From an uncultured Clostridia bacterium (lineage in GTDB: Bacteria > Bacillota > Clostridia > Lachnospirales > CAG-274), in NCBI GenBank assembly GCA_947624015.1, contig CANQIA010000001.1:1-64000 (forward strand): 64,000 nucleotides of DNA, given 5' to 3'. Of the stretch, positions 1-8,313 are shown piece by piece. The notes under the pieces are model-generated. The model had not been told where the DNA came from. It saw only the letters and a list, made by a program, of their open reading frames with translations, and searched no databases. The translations under genes and the position numbers were made by a program. Position 1 is the stretch's first letter; each line of letters begins with the position of its first letter.

Positions 1-82
1 CTGCAAAATCTCCACCTTTCCCTTGACAACCTGCCTTTCAAAAAAAGTGTTACCAATCATTGACACTTTAACAATATGCCAA

Positions 83-113
83 AGAAAAAAGAACCCCGAT
101 GTATTCATCGAAG
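83..113 (-). terminator. Terminator of the tRNA operon
   Basis: Read on the minus strand, an 8-bp stem (CTTCGATG / CATCGGGG, two G-T pairs, AATA loop) lies just downstream of tRNA-Leu. It is followed by a run of T with one interruption, a typical intrinsic terminator. Confidence 0.75.
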
Positions 114-123
114 CCCTTTTTAC

Positions 124-209
124 TGCTCGAGACCGGAATCGAACCGGTACGGGATTTAACTCCCGCAGGATTTTAAGTCCTGTGCGTCTGCCAGTTCCGC
201 CACTCGAGC
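124..209 (-). tRNA. tRNA-Leu (anticodon TAA)
   Basis: An 86-nt type II tRNA with acceptor stem GCTCGAG/CTCGAGC, discriminator A, a long variable arm, and anticodon loop CTTAAAA, giving anticodon TAA (reads UUA/UUG). The T-arm has GGTTCGATTCC. It is last in a three-tRNA minus-strand operon. Confidence 0.95.
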
Positions 210-243
210 ATACACATAAAAAAATAATTCTATGTGCTAAAAA

Positions 244-316
244 TGGGAACAACAGGGCTCGAACCTGTGACCCTCTGCTTGTAAGGCAGATGCTCTCCCA
301 GCTGAGCTATGCTCCC
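244..316 (-). tRNA. tRNA-Val (anticodon TAC)
   Basis: A 73-nt cloverleaf with acceptor GGGAGCA/TGTTCCC, discriminator A, D-stem GCTC/GAGC, anticodon stem TCTGC/GCAGA and loop CTTACAA, giving anticodon TAC (Val). It is the middle gene of the tRNA operon. Confidence 0.96.
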
Positions 317-321
317 ATATA

Positions 322-398
322 TGGCGACTTGGAAGGGGCTCGAACCCTCGACCTCTGGCGTGACAGGCCAGCGCTCTAACCAGCTGAGCTACCAAGCC
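322..398 (-). tRNA. tRNA-Asp (anticodon GTC), CCA encoded
   Basis: A 77-nt cloverleaf with acceptor GGCTTGG/CCAAGTC, discriminator G and an encoded CCA end. The anticodon stem is CTGGC/GCCAG with loop CTGTCAC, giving anticodon GTC (Asp). It is first in the operon. Confidence 0.96.
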
Positions 399-429
399 AT
401 ATATATAATATTAACTAACAACATAGACA

Positions 430-458
430 AGTATAATGCATAACTTAAGATTTGTCAA
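430..458 (-). promoter_or_regulatory. Promoter of the tRNA operon
   Basis: On the minus strand a perfect TTGACA box is separated by 17 bp from TATACT, about 25 bp upstream of tRNA-Asp. This is a strong housekeeping (sigma-A) promoter. Confidence 0.85.
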
Positions 459-502
459 GCTTTTTTTTGATTTTTTTATAAAAAAACAGAGTTTGACCCC
501 TG

Positions 503-745
503 TCACATAAGCTCATCTATTATATTGCACATGTGACAGGGAAACACCTTGTTTTTTGTAAGAATGCAGAATATTTCCCTTGCTTTTTCAATATCGTCTG
601 TTATAGGCGGCGTTATGCAGATATCAACAATATTTTCTTTTTTATAAAGAACGGAACGAAAGCTATATGTATTTTTTTCTTTAATAAGGCTTATGCGTAT
701 TTCATAATTTTCTTCTGTTCTTTGTTTTGAATCGTTTACGTGCAT
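503..745 (-). CDS. Small DUF6514-like protein
   Basis: An 80-aa soluble protein. The start at 745 is chosen because AAAGGGGGAA lies 5 nt before this ATG; the reading frame extends further upstream without a better site. The C-terminal half (YSFRSVLYKKENIVDICITP, then a helix ending in NKVFPCHMCNIIDELM) resembles the short clostridial DUF6514 family, in which a small beta sheet is followed by a helix and a conserved N-K-V-x-P-x-H turn. This family assignment is from memory and no function is known. The ribosome binding site is inside a long hairpin, described separately. It stands alone between the tRNA operon and the AI-2E-type permease gene. Confidence 0.6.
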   Translation of the reverse strand: MHVNDSKQRTEENYEIRISLIKEKNTYSFRSVLYKKENIVDICITPPITDDIEKAREIFCILTKNKVFPCHMCNIIDELM

Positions 746-750
746 GTTAA

Positions 751-784
751 TTCCCCCTTTATAAATTATAATATAAAGGGGGAA
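751..784 (-). promoter_or_regulatory. Hairpin sequestering the ribosome binding site
   Basis: A 13-bp perfect inverted repeat (751-763 with 772-784, 8-nt loop) lies directly before the DUF6514-like gene. Its downstream arm on the minus strand is the GGGGG Shine-Dalgarno. A TATAAT also lies in the loop region, so a promoter starting inside the hairpin is the alternative reading. Confidence 0.55.
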
Positions 785-857
785 GAAAAGCATTAATATT
801 TAAAAACGAAATTACGACAATTATTACTAAATATAGTCTTTAAAATTAAAAATCGTT

Positions 858-2018
858 CTATATATAGTTATCAACCTTAATCCCCCGACTTTTTAACCGT
901 TTTTGAGACCACTCTCTAAGCAAGGTATAAAGCACCGAGGACATGGGTATGAATACAAGCATTCCCACTACTCCGAAAAGACTGCCTCCCAATGTTACTG
1001 CCACAAGCACCCACATTGAGGGAAGACCTACGGAATTTCCTACAACATGAGGATATATGAGATTTCCTTCCAGTTGCTGTATAATAATGAATATAACAAG
1101 GAAAATCACAGCCTTTACAGGACTTACCATAAGTATAAGAAAAGCCGATACGGCGCAGCCTATAAATGCGCCTACAAGCGGTATCAGAGCCGTAAAGCCG
1201 ATCAAGACCCCTATAAGCAGCGCATAAGGCATTCTCGCAATGCTTAGCACTACAAAGAAAAGCGTTCCGAGTATTACAGCTTCCAAGCACTGTCCCGTTA
1301 CAAATTTATTAAAAGTTTTATATACGAGCTCGCCTAAATAAAATATTTTTTGGCTGTTTTTCTCGGAAAAAATACTGAGTATAAGCTTTTTGCTCTGTCT
1401 GCCCAGCTTTTCTCTCTGTAAAAGTATATATACAGAAAATATAAACGCTATTACAGTATTTACCGTAGCCGAAAAGATATTTGAAACAACGCCGACAGTG
1501 GATGTTATCATATCCGAGCTGCTTTTGAAAAATGCTCCCAAATGATCTGTTACGGAATTCCAGTTGAATTCGGCAAAAATATCTTCTATTTGCGTTCTGA
1601 ACCAATCGTTGTTTACAATAGCGAGTATTTTTTTCTCGGCTATGGGCAAAAATCTGTATATGGTTGTCCCAAGCTCTTTAACCGTCACTGTAAGCTGAGG
1701 TATAACAACTGTAAACACGCCTATTACAACGGCAATTATGGCTGCCAGAGCCAATACAAGGCTTAAGGGTCTTTTAATGCTCCTTACAGTCCTGTTGTTT
1801 TTAATGTACTTGTTTTCAAAAAATATCCTTTCAATAAAGCTCATAGGTATATTTACGAGAAAAGCAATAGCCCCTCCCAGTATAAAAGGAAAACCTATGC
1901 TCAATATTACGGATATATATTTGAACACCGTGTCCAGATTTTGAAAACAAGTAAATATTACCGCAGTTATAAATACCACAAAAATAATTTTTTCAATGAT
2001 CCTTTTATCAGAATTCAT
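858..2018 (-). CDS. AI-2E family transporter (permease)
   Basis: A 386-aa polytopic membrane protein of the AI-2E transporter (YdbI/YtvI/PerM) family. About eight hydrophobic segments are visible: two near the N-terminus, one pair around residues 60-110, then a cluster after residue 150. The C-terminal part carries the family pattern with LIPLVGAFIG, followed by QQLEGNLIYPHVVGNSVGLP. Members export small molecules or ions; several have been linked to Na+/H+ exchange or to autoinducer export, so the substrate here is open. The ATG directly follows the stop codon of the DUF896 gene (TAAATG), so the two are translationally coupled. Confidence 0.85.
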   Translation of the reverse strand: MNSDKRIIEKIIFVVFITAVIFTCFQNLDTVFKYISVILSIGFPFILGGAIAFLVNIPMSFIERIFFENKYIKNNRTVRSIKRPLSLVLALAAIIAVVIGVFTVVIPQLTVTVKELGTTIYRFLPIAEKKILAIVNNDWFRTQIEDIFAEFNWNSVTDHLGAFFKSSSDMITSTVGVVSNIFSATVNTVIAFIFSVYILLQREKLGRQSKKLILSIFSEKNSQKIFYLGELVYKTFNKFVTGQCLEAVILGTLFFVVLSIARMPYALLIGVLIGFTALIPLVGAFIGCAVSAFLILMVSPVKAVIFLVIFIIIQQLEGNLIYPHVVGNSVGLPSMWVLVAVTLGGSLFGVVGMLVFIPMSSVLYTLLREWSQKRLKSRGIKVDNYI

Positions 2019-2240
2019 TTATTTATCACCTATTTTCTCCGGGATCTTTACCTGATTGCCCTCTTCATCCACATAATACATATTTTCAAGATAGTTCTTT
2101 TTAAAACCCTCTCTGAAAAGGGCTAAATATTCCTTTCGAAGATCATCTCTTTCCCTAAGCTCCTCATCGGTAAGCCCTTCTCTTTTGTTTTTAGCCGCAA
2201 GCTCGTTTATTTTTTTTAAAAGTTCATCCATCCTGCTCAT
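2019..2240 (-). CDS. DUF896 (YnzC-like) protein
   Basis: A 73-aa, highly charged two-helix protein matching the DUF896 pattern (INELAAKNKREGLTDEEL, then a second helix). Family members such as B. subtilis YnzC and YneA-operon YnzC-like proteins are small cytoplasmic proteins; some are SOS-associated, and the molecular role is not settled. The start is supported by AAGGTG 5-6 nt upstream. It sits between serS and the AI-2E-type permease, in a likely serS-DUF896-permease transcription unit. Confidence 0.85.
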   Translation of the reverse strand: MSRMDELLKKINELAAKNKREGLTDEELRERDDLRKEYLALFREGFKKNYLENMYYVDEEGNQVKIPEKIGDK

Positions 2241-2249
2241 AGCGTCACC

Positions 2250-3536
2250 TTAATTTTTAGGGGTAATAACAGTCTTTCCGCCCATATATGGCTGCAAAGC
2301 CTTCGGAATATTAACGGAACCGTCCTCATTCAGATTATTTTCAAGAAAAGCGATAAGCATTCTTGGAGGCGCAACGCAGGTATTGTTAAGAGTGTGTGCA
2401 AAATATTTTCCGTTTTTACCATGTACCCTTATTTTAAGACGTCTTGCCTGAGCGTCGCCTAAATTGGAACAGCTTCCGACCTCAAAATACTTTTTCTGTC
2501 TTGGAGACCATGCCTCAACATCAACGCTCTTTACCTTAAGATCCGCAAGATCTCCCGAACAGCATTCCAATGTTCTTACAGGAATATCAAGGGTCCTGAA
2601 AAAGTCCACCGTATTTTGCCACAGCTTATCGAACCACATTTTGCTGTCCTCGGGCTGACATACTACTATCATTTCCTGCTTTTCAAACTGATGTATTCTA
2701 TAAACGCCTCTTTCCTCTATTCCGTGAGCGCCCTTTTCCTTTCTGAAGCAGGGAGAAAAGCTTGTAAGAGTCTGAGGAAGATCCTCGTCCTTTAAAATAG
2801 TATCTATAAATTTACCGATCATAGAATGCTCACTTGTGCCTATAAGGAAAAGATCCTCTCCTTCTATTTTATACATCATAGAATCCATTTCCGCAAAGCT
2901 CATAACTCCCGTTACAACATTGCTTCTTATCATATAAGGGGGTATACAGTAGGTAAAGCCTCTGTCTATCATAAAATCTCTGGCATATGCCGTTACAGCC
3001 GAATGAAGCCTTGCAATATCTCCCATAAGATAGTAGAAGCCGTTTCCCGCTACCTTACCTGCTGAATCCAGATCTATACCGTCAAATCTCTTCATAATAT
3101 CTGTGTGATAGGGTATCTCATAATCGGGAACGACAGGCTCGCCATATCTCCGTACCTCTACATTTTCGCTGTCGTCTTTACCTATGGGTACGCTTTCGTC
3201 TATTATATTCGGTATAGTCATCATTATTTTAAGTATGTCTGCCTGAAGCTGAGTTTCGTCATTTTCAAGCCGAGCAAGTCTTTCCGCCTGGGCATTTACC
3301 TGAGCTTTAACCTCTTCTGCCTCGTCCTTCTTGCCTTGACCCATAAGAGCGCCTATTTTCTTTGAAAGCTGTTTTCTTTCCGCTCTCAGACTGTCCGCCT
3401 CCTGCTGTGCGGCTCTTGCCTTTGCGTCAAGCTCTATTACCTGATCCACAAGAGGAAGCTTACTGTCCTGGAACTTCTTTTTAATGTTTTCCTTAACTAC
3501 ATCTGGATTTTCTCTTAAAAATTTAATGTCTATCAT
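2250..3536 (-). CDS. serS: Seryl-tRNA synthetase, divergent subtype
   Basis: A 428-aa class II synthetase that charges tRNA-Ser. Residues about 30-105 form the antiparallel coiled-coil tRNA-binding arm. The catalytic domain keeps the serine-binding T-x-E (GTSEHS, about 233-238), motif 2 (CFRKEKGAHG to YRIHQF, about 263-284) and the CSGDL and GSCSN segments. Motif 3 reads LNNTCVAPPRMLIAFLEN, not the usual bacterial LNGSGLAVGRTLVA pattern. TSEH replaces the usual TAEV. These features look more like archaeal/eukaryotic SerRS, while the length and coiled coil are ordinary. The start has AGGAGG 7 nt upstream and the gene is preceded by a T-box, so it is expected to be induced when tRNA-Ser is uncharged. 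Confidence 0.93.
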   Translation of the reverse strand: MIDIKFLRENPDVVKENIKKKFQDSKLPLVDQVIELDAKARAAQQEADSLRAERKQLSKKIGALMGQGKKDEAEEVKAQVNAQAERLARLENDETQLQADILKIMMTIPNIIDESVPIGKDDSENVEVRRYGEPVVPDYEIPYHTDIMKRFDGIDLDSAGKVAGNGFYYLMGDIARLHSAVTAYARDFMIDRGFTYCIPPYMIRSNVVTGVMSFAEMDSMMYKIEGEDLFLIGTSEHSMIGKFIDTILKDEDLPQTLTSFSPCFRKEKGAHGIEERGVYRIHQFEKQEMIVVCQPEDSKMWFDKLWQNTVDFFRTLDIPVRTLECCSGDLADLKVKSVDVEAWSPRQKKYFEVGSCSNLGDAQARRLKIRVHGKNGKYFAHTLNNTCVAPPRMLIAFLENNLNEDGSVNIPKALQPYMGGKTVITPKN

Positions 3537-3553
3537 TTTATATCCTCCTTAAT

Positions 3554-3792
3554 AAAAAAACCCAACACACCCTTGTAAAAGGTATATTGGGACGATTAGA
3601 CCGCGTTGCCACCCAATTTGCAGACAAAGGTCTGCCTCTCCTGTAAGCTGTAAGGGGCTAACCCCTCGGCTCCTCGCCGAAAGCCCGATATACTCGAAAG
3701 TTGGAAGGCTGTATTCAATAGCTGCCTTTCACCCTACGGCAGCTCTCTGCATATCTACCTACAGCTTATTCTTTCTCAAAGGCTTAAATATA
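3554..3792 (-). promoter_or_regulatory. T-box riboswitch of serS
   Basis: The minus-strand leader contains Stem I (AGAGAGC with GGTGAAAGG, 3720-3760), the diagnostic T-box GGGTGGCAACGCGG (3601-3614), and a terminator hairpin CCCAATATACC...GGGTGTGTTGGG followed by seven T (3554-3591). The family senses uncharged tRNA through a specifier codon. An AGC at 3708-3710 and an overlapping TCC are both Ser-codon candidates; I did not resolve which lies in the specifier loop. Confidence 0.93.
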
Positions 3793-3798
3793 TTATAT

Positions 3799-3826
3799 AG
3801 TATAACACAGATCAGATATTTTGCAA
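3799..3826 (-). promoter_or_regulatory. Promoter of the serS leader
   Basis: On the minus strand TTGCAA (3821-3826) is followed after 16 bp by TATACT (3799-3804), which places the transcript start just before the T-box leader. Confidence 0.6.
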
Positions 3827-3853
3827 GCATAAATTTCTATATTAGGATAAAGT

Positions 3854-4666
3854 TTACACATTGAGAAGAAATTTTTCAATGACCTCTGCCACGGCGCCTT
3901 CGTTGTTAGTCCTCTCGGTAATATAATCGGCAGCCTTCTTTATCTCGTCAGTACCGTTTTTTACAGCCACTCCAAGACCTGCTTTTTTTATCATAGACAT
4001 ATCGTTCATATTATCTCCGATAGCTATAATATCATTTATATCGATATTTAATATTTGTGAAAGCTCGTCAAGAGCGGTACCCTTATCTATATTCAAAGGA
4101 TTGAATTCATAGAGATCATCTGCGGAAAAAAATGTTGTTATCTCCTTATCCAATCCCAATGTATATACCTCGTTTTCCACAGCCTTCAGCAGTGAATTGC
4201 TTCCTATTATAATTACCTTGGATACATTGTTTATACATATATCCTCCAGATCCTTTACATATATAGGTACCAATTTAGATCTTTTTGCATATAATTCTAT
4301 TCTCTTTGAAGGTTTTTCATAATAAAGATTTTCATTATAGTAGACCATTAAGTCTACATTATATTTTCTGCAAAGCTTTACTGCCTTTACAGCCATACTG
4401 CCGCTTAGCAAATGCTCTTTCAATATTTTAAGAGTATCCGCTTCGTATATTATACCACCATTATATCCTATACAATAGCAGCCCTTTACATTCAGACCTA
4501 GCTCCCTGTTGAAGTTATTTAAACTCATATTTGATCTTCCGCTTGACAGCACAAATTTACAGCCTGAGCTTATGGCTTTATTTATAAATTCTATATTGAT
4601 ATGGGGTATTTTTTTATCATCGTTTAAAAGGGTTCCGTCTAAATCACATAATATAAGTTTGTACAT
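3854..4666 (-). CDS. Cof-type HAD-superfamily hydrolase
   Basis: A 270-aa cytoplasmic phosphatase of the HAD IIB (Cof/YbjI-like) group. Motif I is CDLDGTLLND (about residues 7-16) with both catalytic Asp residues, motif II is LSSGRS (about 40-45), and motif IV is IAIGDNMNDMSMIKKAG (about 216-232). The type IIB cap lies between. Such enzymes dephosphorylate sugar phosphates or cofactor intermediates; the substrate cannot be told from sequence. The gene lies downstream of parB but is separated from it by a palindrome that carries parS and looks like a terminator. Confidence 0.88.
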   Translation of the reverse strand: MYKLILCDLDGTLLNDDKKIPHINIEFINKAISSGCKFVLSSGRSNMSLNNFNRELGLNVKGCYCIGYNGGIIYEADTLKILKEHLLSGSMAVKAVKLCRKYNVDLMVYYNENLYYEKPSKRIELYAKRSKLVPIYVKDLEDICINNVSKVIIIGSNSLLKAVENEVYTLGLDKEITTFFSADDLYEFNPLNIDKGTALDELSQILNIDINDIIAIGDNMNDMSMIKKAGLGVAVKNGTDEIKKAADYITERTNNEGAVAEVIEKFLLNV

Positions 4667-4676
4667 ATAAATTTAA

Positions 4677-4714
4677 AAGACCTGTAAATGTTTCACGTGA
4701 AACATTTACAAGTC
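4677..4714. promoter_or_regulatory. parS site inside a terminator-like palindrome
   Basis: TGTTTCACGTGAAACA (4689-4704) is a perfect ParB-binding parS site. It is the centre of a longer, nearly perfect 38-bp palindrome (one mismatch). On the minus strand, directly after the parB stop, this palindrome is followed by TCTTTTAAATTT. It may therefore also end parB transcription. Confidence 0.9.
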
Positions 4715-4720
4715 CCCTCC

Positions 4721-5602
4721 TTAATTCTGCATTTTTTCCTTTATCATTCCCACAATTCTGTCAAGATCCTCAATAGAACTGTACTCTATCTCTATTTTGC
4801 CCCTGTTTTTATTATTCTTTACATTTACCTTGGTACCGAATATAGTTCTCAGTTCTTTGGCGATCCTCATACATTCTCTTGCAACCTCGGGATTTCTTAT
4901 AGTCTTTTTTTCCTCAATATGGGGTTTTCCCATATTTTCAACGGTATTTTTAACAAGCTCTTCCGTTTCTCTTACGCTGAGATCCTCGTCAATTATTTTC
5001 TCGGCAAGCTCAAATTGAATATTGCCGTTGTCTATACCCAGCAACGCTCTGGCATGACCGTTAGTTATCTTATATTCCTTTACAAATACCTGCACCCTTT
5101 TATCCAAATTAGCAAGACGCATTGCATTGGCAACTGCGGAACGGCTTTTACCTACCTTTTTTGCAATTTCTTCTTGATTCATATCGAAATCATTACTGAA
5201 TCGAATATATGTAAAGGCTTCCTCCATAGGATTGAGGTCTTCCCTTTGTATATTTTCAATAAGAGCGGCTTCAAGGCTTTTAAGATCGTCATATTCCTTT
5301 ACAATAACAGGTACCTTCTTTAGACCCGCTATTCTTGCTGCTCTCCATCTTCTTTCTCCTGCAATAATCTCATAGTAATCATCTATTTTCTTTACAGTCA
5401 AGGGCTGTATTATGCCCATTTCCTCTATGGACATTGCCAATTCGTTTAAGGAAGTATCGTTAAATATACTTCTGGGCTGTGATCTGTTAGGTGTAATTTT
5501 GTTGATATCCACCTCAAGCACATTATTATCCTGGGGTATATCGTTGCTTGACATAAGAGCATTTAAGCCCTTTCCCAAGCCGCTTTTTTTCTGAGCTGCC
5601 AT
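4721..5602 (-). CDS. parB: Chromosome partitioning protein ParB (Spo0J)
   Basis: A 293-aa DNA-binding CTPase that loads on parS and recruits SMC for origin segregation. The start at 5602 has AAAGGAGGG 8 nt upstream and gives the usual N-terminus MAAQKKSGLGKGLNAL, which stimulates ParA ATPase. The ParB/Srx domain contains GERRWRAARIAG (the C-motif region for CTP). A helix-turn-helix (EEIAKKVGKSRSAVANAMRL) follows, with a C-terminal dimerisation domain. The ribosome binding site overlaps the end of parA. Two parS sites flank the pair. A Noc paralogue is not present nearby. Confidence 0.96.
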   Translation of the reverse strand: MAAQKKSGLGKGLNALMSSNDIPQDNNVLEVDINKITPNRSQPRSIFNDTSLNELAMSIEEMGIIQPLTVKKIDDYYEIIAGERRWRAARIAGLKKVPVIVKEYDDLKSLEAALIENIQREDLNPMEEAFTYIRFSNDFDMNQEEIAKKVGKSRSAVANAMRLANLDKRVQVFVKEYKITNGHARALLGIDNGNIQFELAEKIIDEDLSVRETEELVKNTVENMGKPHIEEKKTIRNPEVARECMRIAKELRTIFGTKVNVKNNKNRGKIEIEYSSIEDLDRIVGMIKEKMQN

Positions 5603-5606
5603 GTTG

Positions 5607-6383
5607 TTATCCCTCCTTTTCCAATATTCCGTCCGCCAATGCTTCATACGCCTCAGAACCCTTGCTCCTTCTGTCGTAGAGATTAATAGGCAGACCATGA
5701 CTTGGGGCTTCGCTAAGTCTTACATTTCTTGGTATTATACATTTATAAAGATCCGATCCTAAATAATTTGTAACCTCCTCAACTACCTGCATGGATAAGT
5801 TTGTTCTGGCATCAAACATTGTAAATACAATACCTTCTATTTCAATATTGCTGTTCATCCTGTCCTTTACAAGCTGATATGTGTGTAAAAACTGACTTAA
5901 GCCCTCAAGAGCCAAAAACTCACATTGAAGAGGAATAAGAACGGAATTAGCCGATGTAAGAGCGTTTAATGTAAGAATATTAAGCGAGGGCGGACAATCT
6001 ATCAGTATAAAGTCATAATTATCCCTTACATTATTGCCCTCAAGTATATCCTTAAGAATATATTCTCTTCTGTCAAAATTAATAAGCTCAATTTCGGCGC
6101 CGGAAAGTTGTATGTCAGTTGGCAGAATATCGAGACCAAACTCATCAAACTCAGCCCTGCAAATAGTTTCGTTAAAGTTAGCTTCCCCCATTATAAGGTC
6201 GTAAAACGTATTTTCCACATTGTTTTTATCTATCCCAAGCCCTGTTGTCGTATTGCCCTGGGGATCGGAATCTATCACAAGTACCTTTTTTCCTTTTTCA
6301 GCCAGAAAAGCAGCCAGATTAATGGCAGTCGTAGTTTTGCCGACGCCGCCTTTCTGATTGGCTATTGCTATTACCTTTCCCAT
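5607..6383 (-). CDS. parA: Chromosome partitioning ATPase ParA (Soj)
   Basis: A 258-aa deviant-Walker ATPase that drives origin segregation with ParB and, as Soj, modulates DnaA. Visible motifs are [14 protein letters not shown] (Walker A with signature Lys, residues about 10-22), [11 protein letters not shown] (Walker A'), and [16 protein letters not shown] (Walker B). The ATG at 6383 is preferred over one five codons upstream because GAGGT is correctly spaced before it. It is followed 4 bp later by parB. A perfect parS lies about 100 bp upstream. Confidence 0.96.
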   Translation of the reverse strand: MGKVIAIANQKGGVGKTTTAINLAAFLAEKGKKVLVIDSDPQGNTTTGLGIDKNNVENTFYDLIMGEANFNETICRAEFDEFGLDILPTDIQLSGAEIELINFDRREYILKDILEGNNVRDNYDFILIDCPPSLNILTLNALTSANSVLIPLQCEFLALEGLSQFLHTYQLVKDRMNSNIEIEGIVFTMFDARTNLSMQVVEEVTNYLGSDLYKCIIPRNVRLSEAPSHGLPINLYDRRSKGSEAYEALADGILEKEG

Positions 6384-6481
6384 TATAACATACCTCATTT
6401 AAAATTCGTTCAACTTTATCTATAAATTTATTCTACCACATATTTATATAAAAATCTACAATAAATTGAAAAACATAATAA

Positions 6482-6497
6482 TGTTTCACGTGAAACA
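6482..6497. promoter_or_regulatory. parS site upstream of parA
   Basis: The 16-bp sequence TGTTTCACGTGAAACA is identical to the parS downstream of parB and to the best-known Bacillus parS variants. It lies between parA and argS, in the parA promoter region. Confidence 0.93.
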
Positions 6498-6569
6498 ATT
6501 TGGTAAGTCTTTCTTTTACAATATAAAATAAGAGTTGTCTACAATAACAACTCTTATTATTATTCATAA

Positions 6570-8273
6570 TTACATTGCCTCGGGAGCTTTAAGACCTATT
6601 ATCTCCAAACCGACCTTTATATTGTCTCTTACAGCCATAACAACGGCAAGTCTTGCATTTTTTACATTTTCTTCGCTGTTCATAATACTGTTTTCATTAT
6701 AGAATTTATTAAATGCTTTGCATATCTCTATAATATGTCTTGTCACTATATAGGGTTCATTTTTTTCGGCAGCTTCCTGTATTTTATACTTAAATTCATC
6801 CAGCACCTTAAATACATTTACGCTTGCCTCGTCGCATATAAGCAGAGGATCTATATTTTCAATATCCTCATATTTATTTACACCGGCTTTTCTTATTATG
6901 CTGCAGGCTCTTGCATGAGTATATTGAGCATAAGGACCTGTTTCTCCGTCAAAATTAAGCATTCGTTCCATATCGAATACAACATTTTTTATTCTGCTGT
7001 TATATAGATCGTCAAATATAATGGCTCCTATGCCCACATCCTCGGCAATTTTATCCTTGTTTTCCAAGTTAGGATTTTTGTCCTCTATAATATTCTTTGT
7101 CTTTTCAACAGACATATTAAGAATATCTTCCATAAGAACTACATGACCTTTTCTTGTGCTGAGTTTACCGTCTCCCAGACTTACAAGACCGAAAGGCACA
7201 TGTATGAGCTTGTCCGCCCAATAATAACCCATAAGTTCTATTACCTTAAACCACTGGGCAAAATGAAGATTCTGGTCAAGGGCTGTAACATATATACACT
7301 TTTCAAAATCATAAGTGTTCATTCTGTATATGGCAGCGGATATATCTCTTGTAGGATACAGAGTACCTCCGTCGCTTCTCAATATAAGACAAGGAGGCAT
7401 ATTATATTTTTCAAGATCGACTATCTGAGCTCCTCGGCTTTCCGTCAAAAGATTTTTTTCCTTTAACTCATCTACGACTGCAGCCATTTTGTCATTGTAA
7501 AAGCTTTCTCCTGCATAGCTATCAAATTTAATTCCAAGCCTGTCATATATCCTGTTGAATTCCTTCATACTGATATCGCAGAACCATTTCCAAAGAGCAA
7601 GAGCCTCCTTATCTCCTTCCTGCATTTTGACAAGCCAGCTTCTTGCCTCGTCATTAAGAGAAGGATCCTTTTCCGCTTCCTCGTGAAATTTAACGTATAT
7701 CCTGCTTAATTCCTTTATATCATCCTTTTCGACAGCTTCCTTGTTTCCCCACATTTTATAAGCCACAATAAGCTTGCCGAACTGTGTTCCCCAATCTCCC
7801 AAATGGTTTATACCCACTACATTGTAGCCCAACGTCTCATATATATTGTAAAGAGCGTTTCCTATTACCGTAGAACGAAGATGACCTACATGAAAGGGCT
7901 TTGCAATATTTGGAGAGGAATAGTCTATGACAACAGTTTTTCCTTTACCTATATCGCTTTTTATAAAGTCGTTTCCTTTATCTATAATATTCGTTATAAC
8001 ATTTTTTACAAAAATGCTTTTATCTATATAAAAATTAATATACGCATTTACAGTCTGTATTTTGCTTACAAAATCAGGCTTTTCAATTTTATCGGCTATT
8101 TCCTCGGCAATAAGAGAAGGGGATCTTCTCATTATTTTTGCAAACTTGAAGCAAGGAAAAGCATAATCTCCCATTTCTCCGTTGGCAGGGATCTCCAAAG
8201 TATCTTTAATTTCGTTTATATCTATTCCCGAAGCCTTGGCAATAGCCTCTGAGATACCATAATTAAAGTCCAT
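6570..8273 (-). CDS. argS: Arginyl-tRNA synthetase
   Basis: A 567-aa class I synthetase charging tRNA-Arg. The HIGH-type motif appears in NIAKPFHVGHLRSTVIGNAL (about residues 122-141), and the KMSKS-type motif as KLSTRKGH (about 375-382). The C-terminal anticodon-binding domain is intact, with the typical end (IIGLKAPEAM). The length is usual for the family. It is transcribed away from the tandem repeats that fill the divergent intergenic region with the SLH gene. No T-box motif was found in its leader. Confidence 0.96.
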   Translation of the reverse strand: MDFNYGISEAIAKASGIDINEIKDTLEIPANGEMGDYAFPCFKFAKIMRRSPSLIAEEIADKIEKPDFVSKIQTVNAYINFYIDKSIFVKNVITNIIDKGNDFIKSDIGKGKTVVIDYSSPNIAKPFHVGHLRSTVIGNALYNIYETLGYNVVGINHLGDWGTQFGKLIVAYKMWGNKEAVEKDDIKELSRIYVKFHEEAEKDPSLNDEARSWLVKMQEGDKEALALWKWFCDISMKEFNRIYDRLGIKFDSYAGESFYNDKMAAVVDELKEKNLLTESRGAQIVDLEKYNMPPCLILRSDGGTLYPTRDISAAIYRMNTYDFEKCIYVTALDQNLHFAQWFKVIELMGYYWADKLIHVPFGLVSLGDGKLSTRKGHVVLMEDILNMSVEKTKNIIEDKNPNLENKDKIAEDVGIGAIIFDDLYNSRIKNVVFDMERMLNFDGETGPYAQYTHARACSIIRKAGVNKYEDIENIDPLLICDEASVNVFKVLDEFKYKIQEAAEKNEPYIVTRHIIEICKAFNKFYNENSIMNSEENVKNARLAVVMAVRDNIKVGLEIIGLKAPEAM

Positions 8274-8313
8274 TTTTCATTACTCCTTATTATAATATAA
8301 AACCTCCACTGAC

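Noticed and set aside
23..379. 118-aa ORF across the first 380 bases
   Set aside because: It runs antisense through three good tRNA genes.
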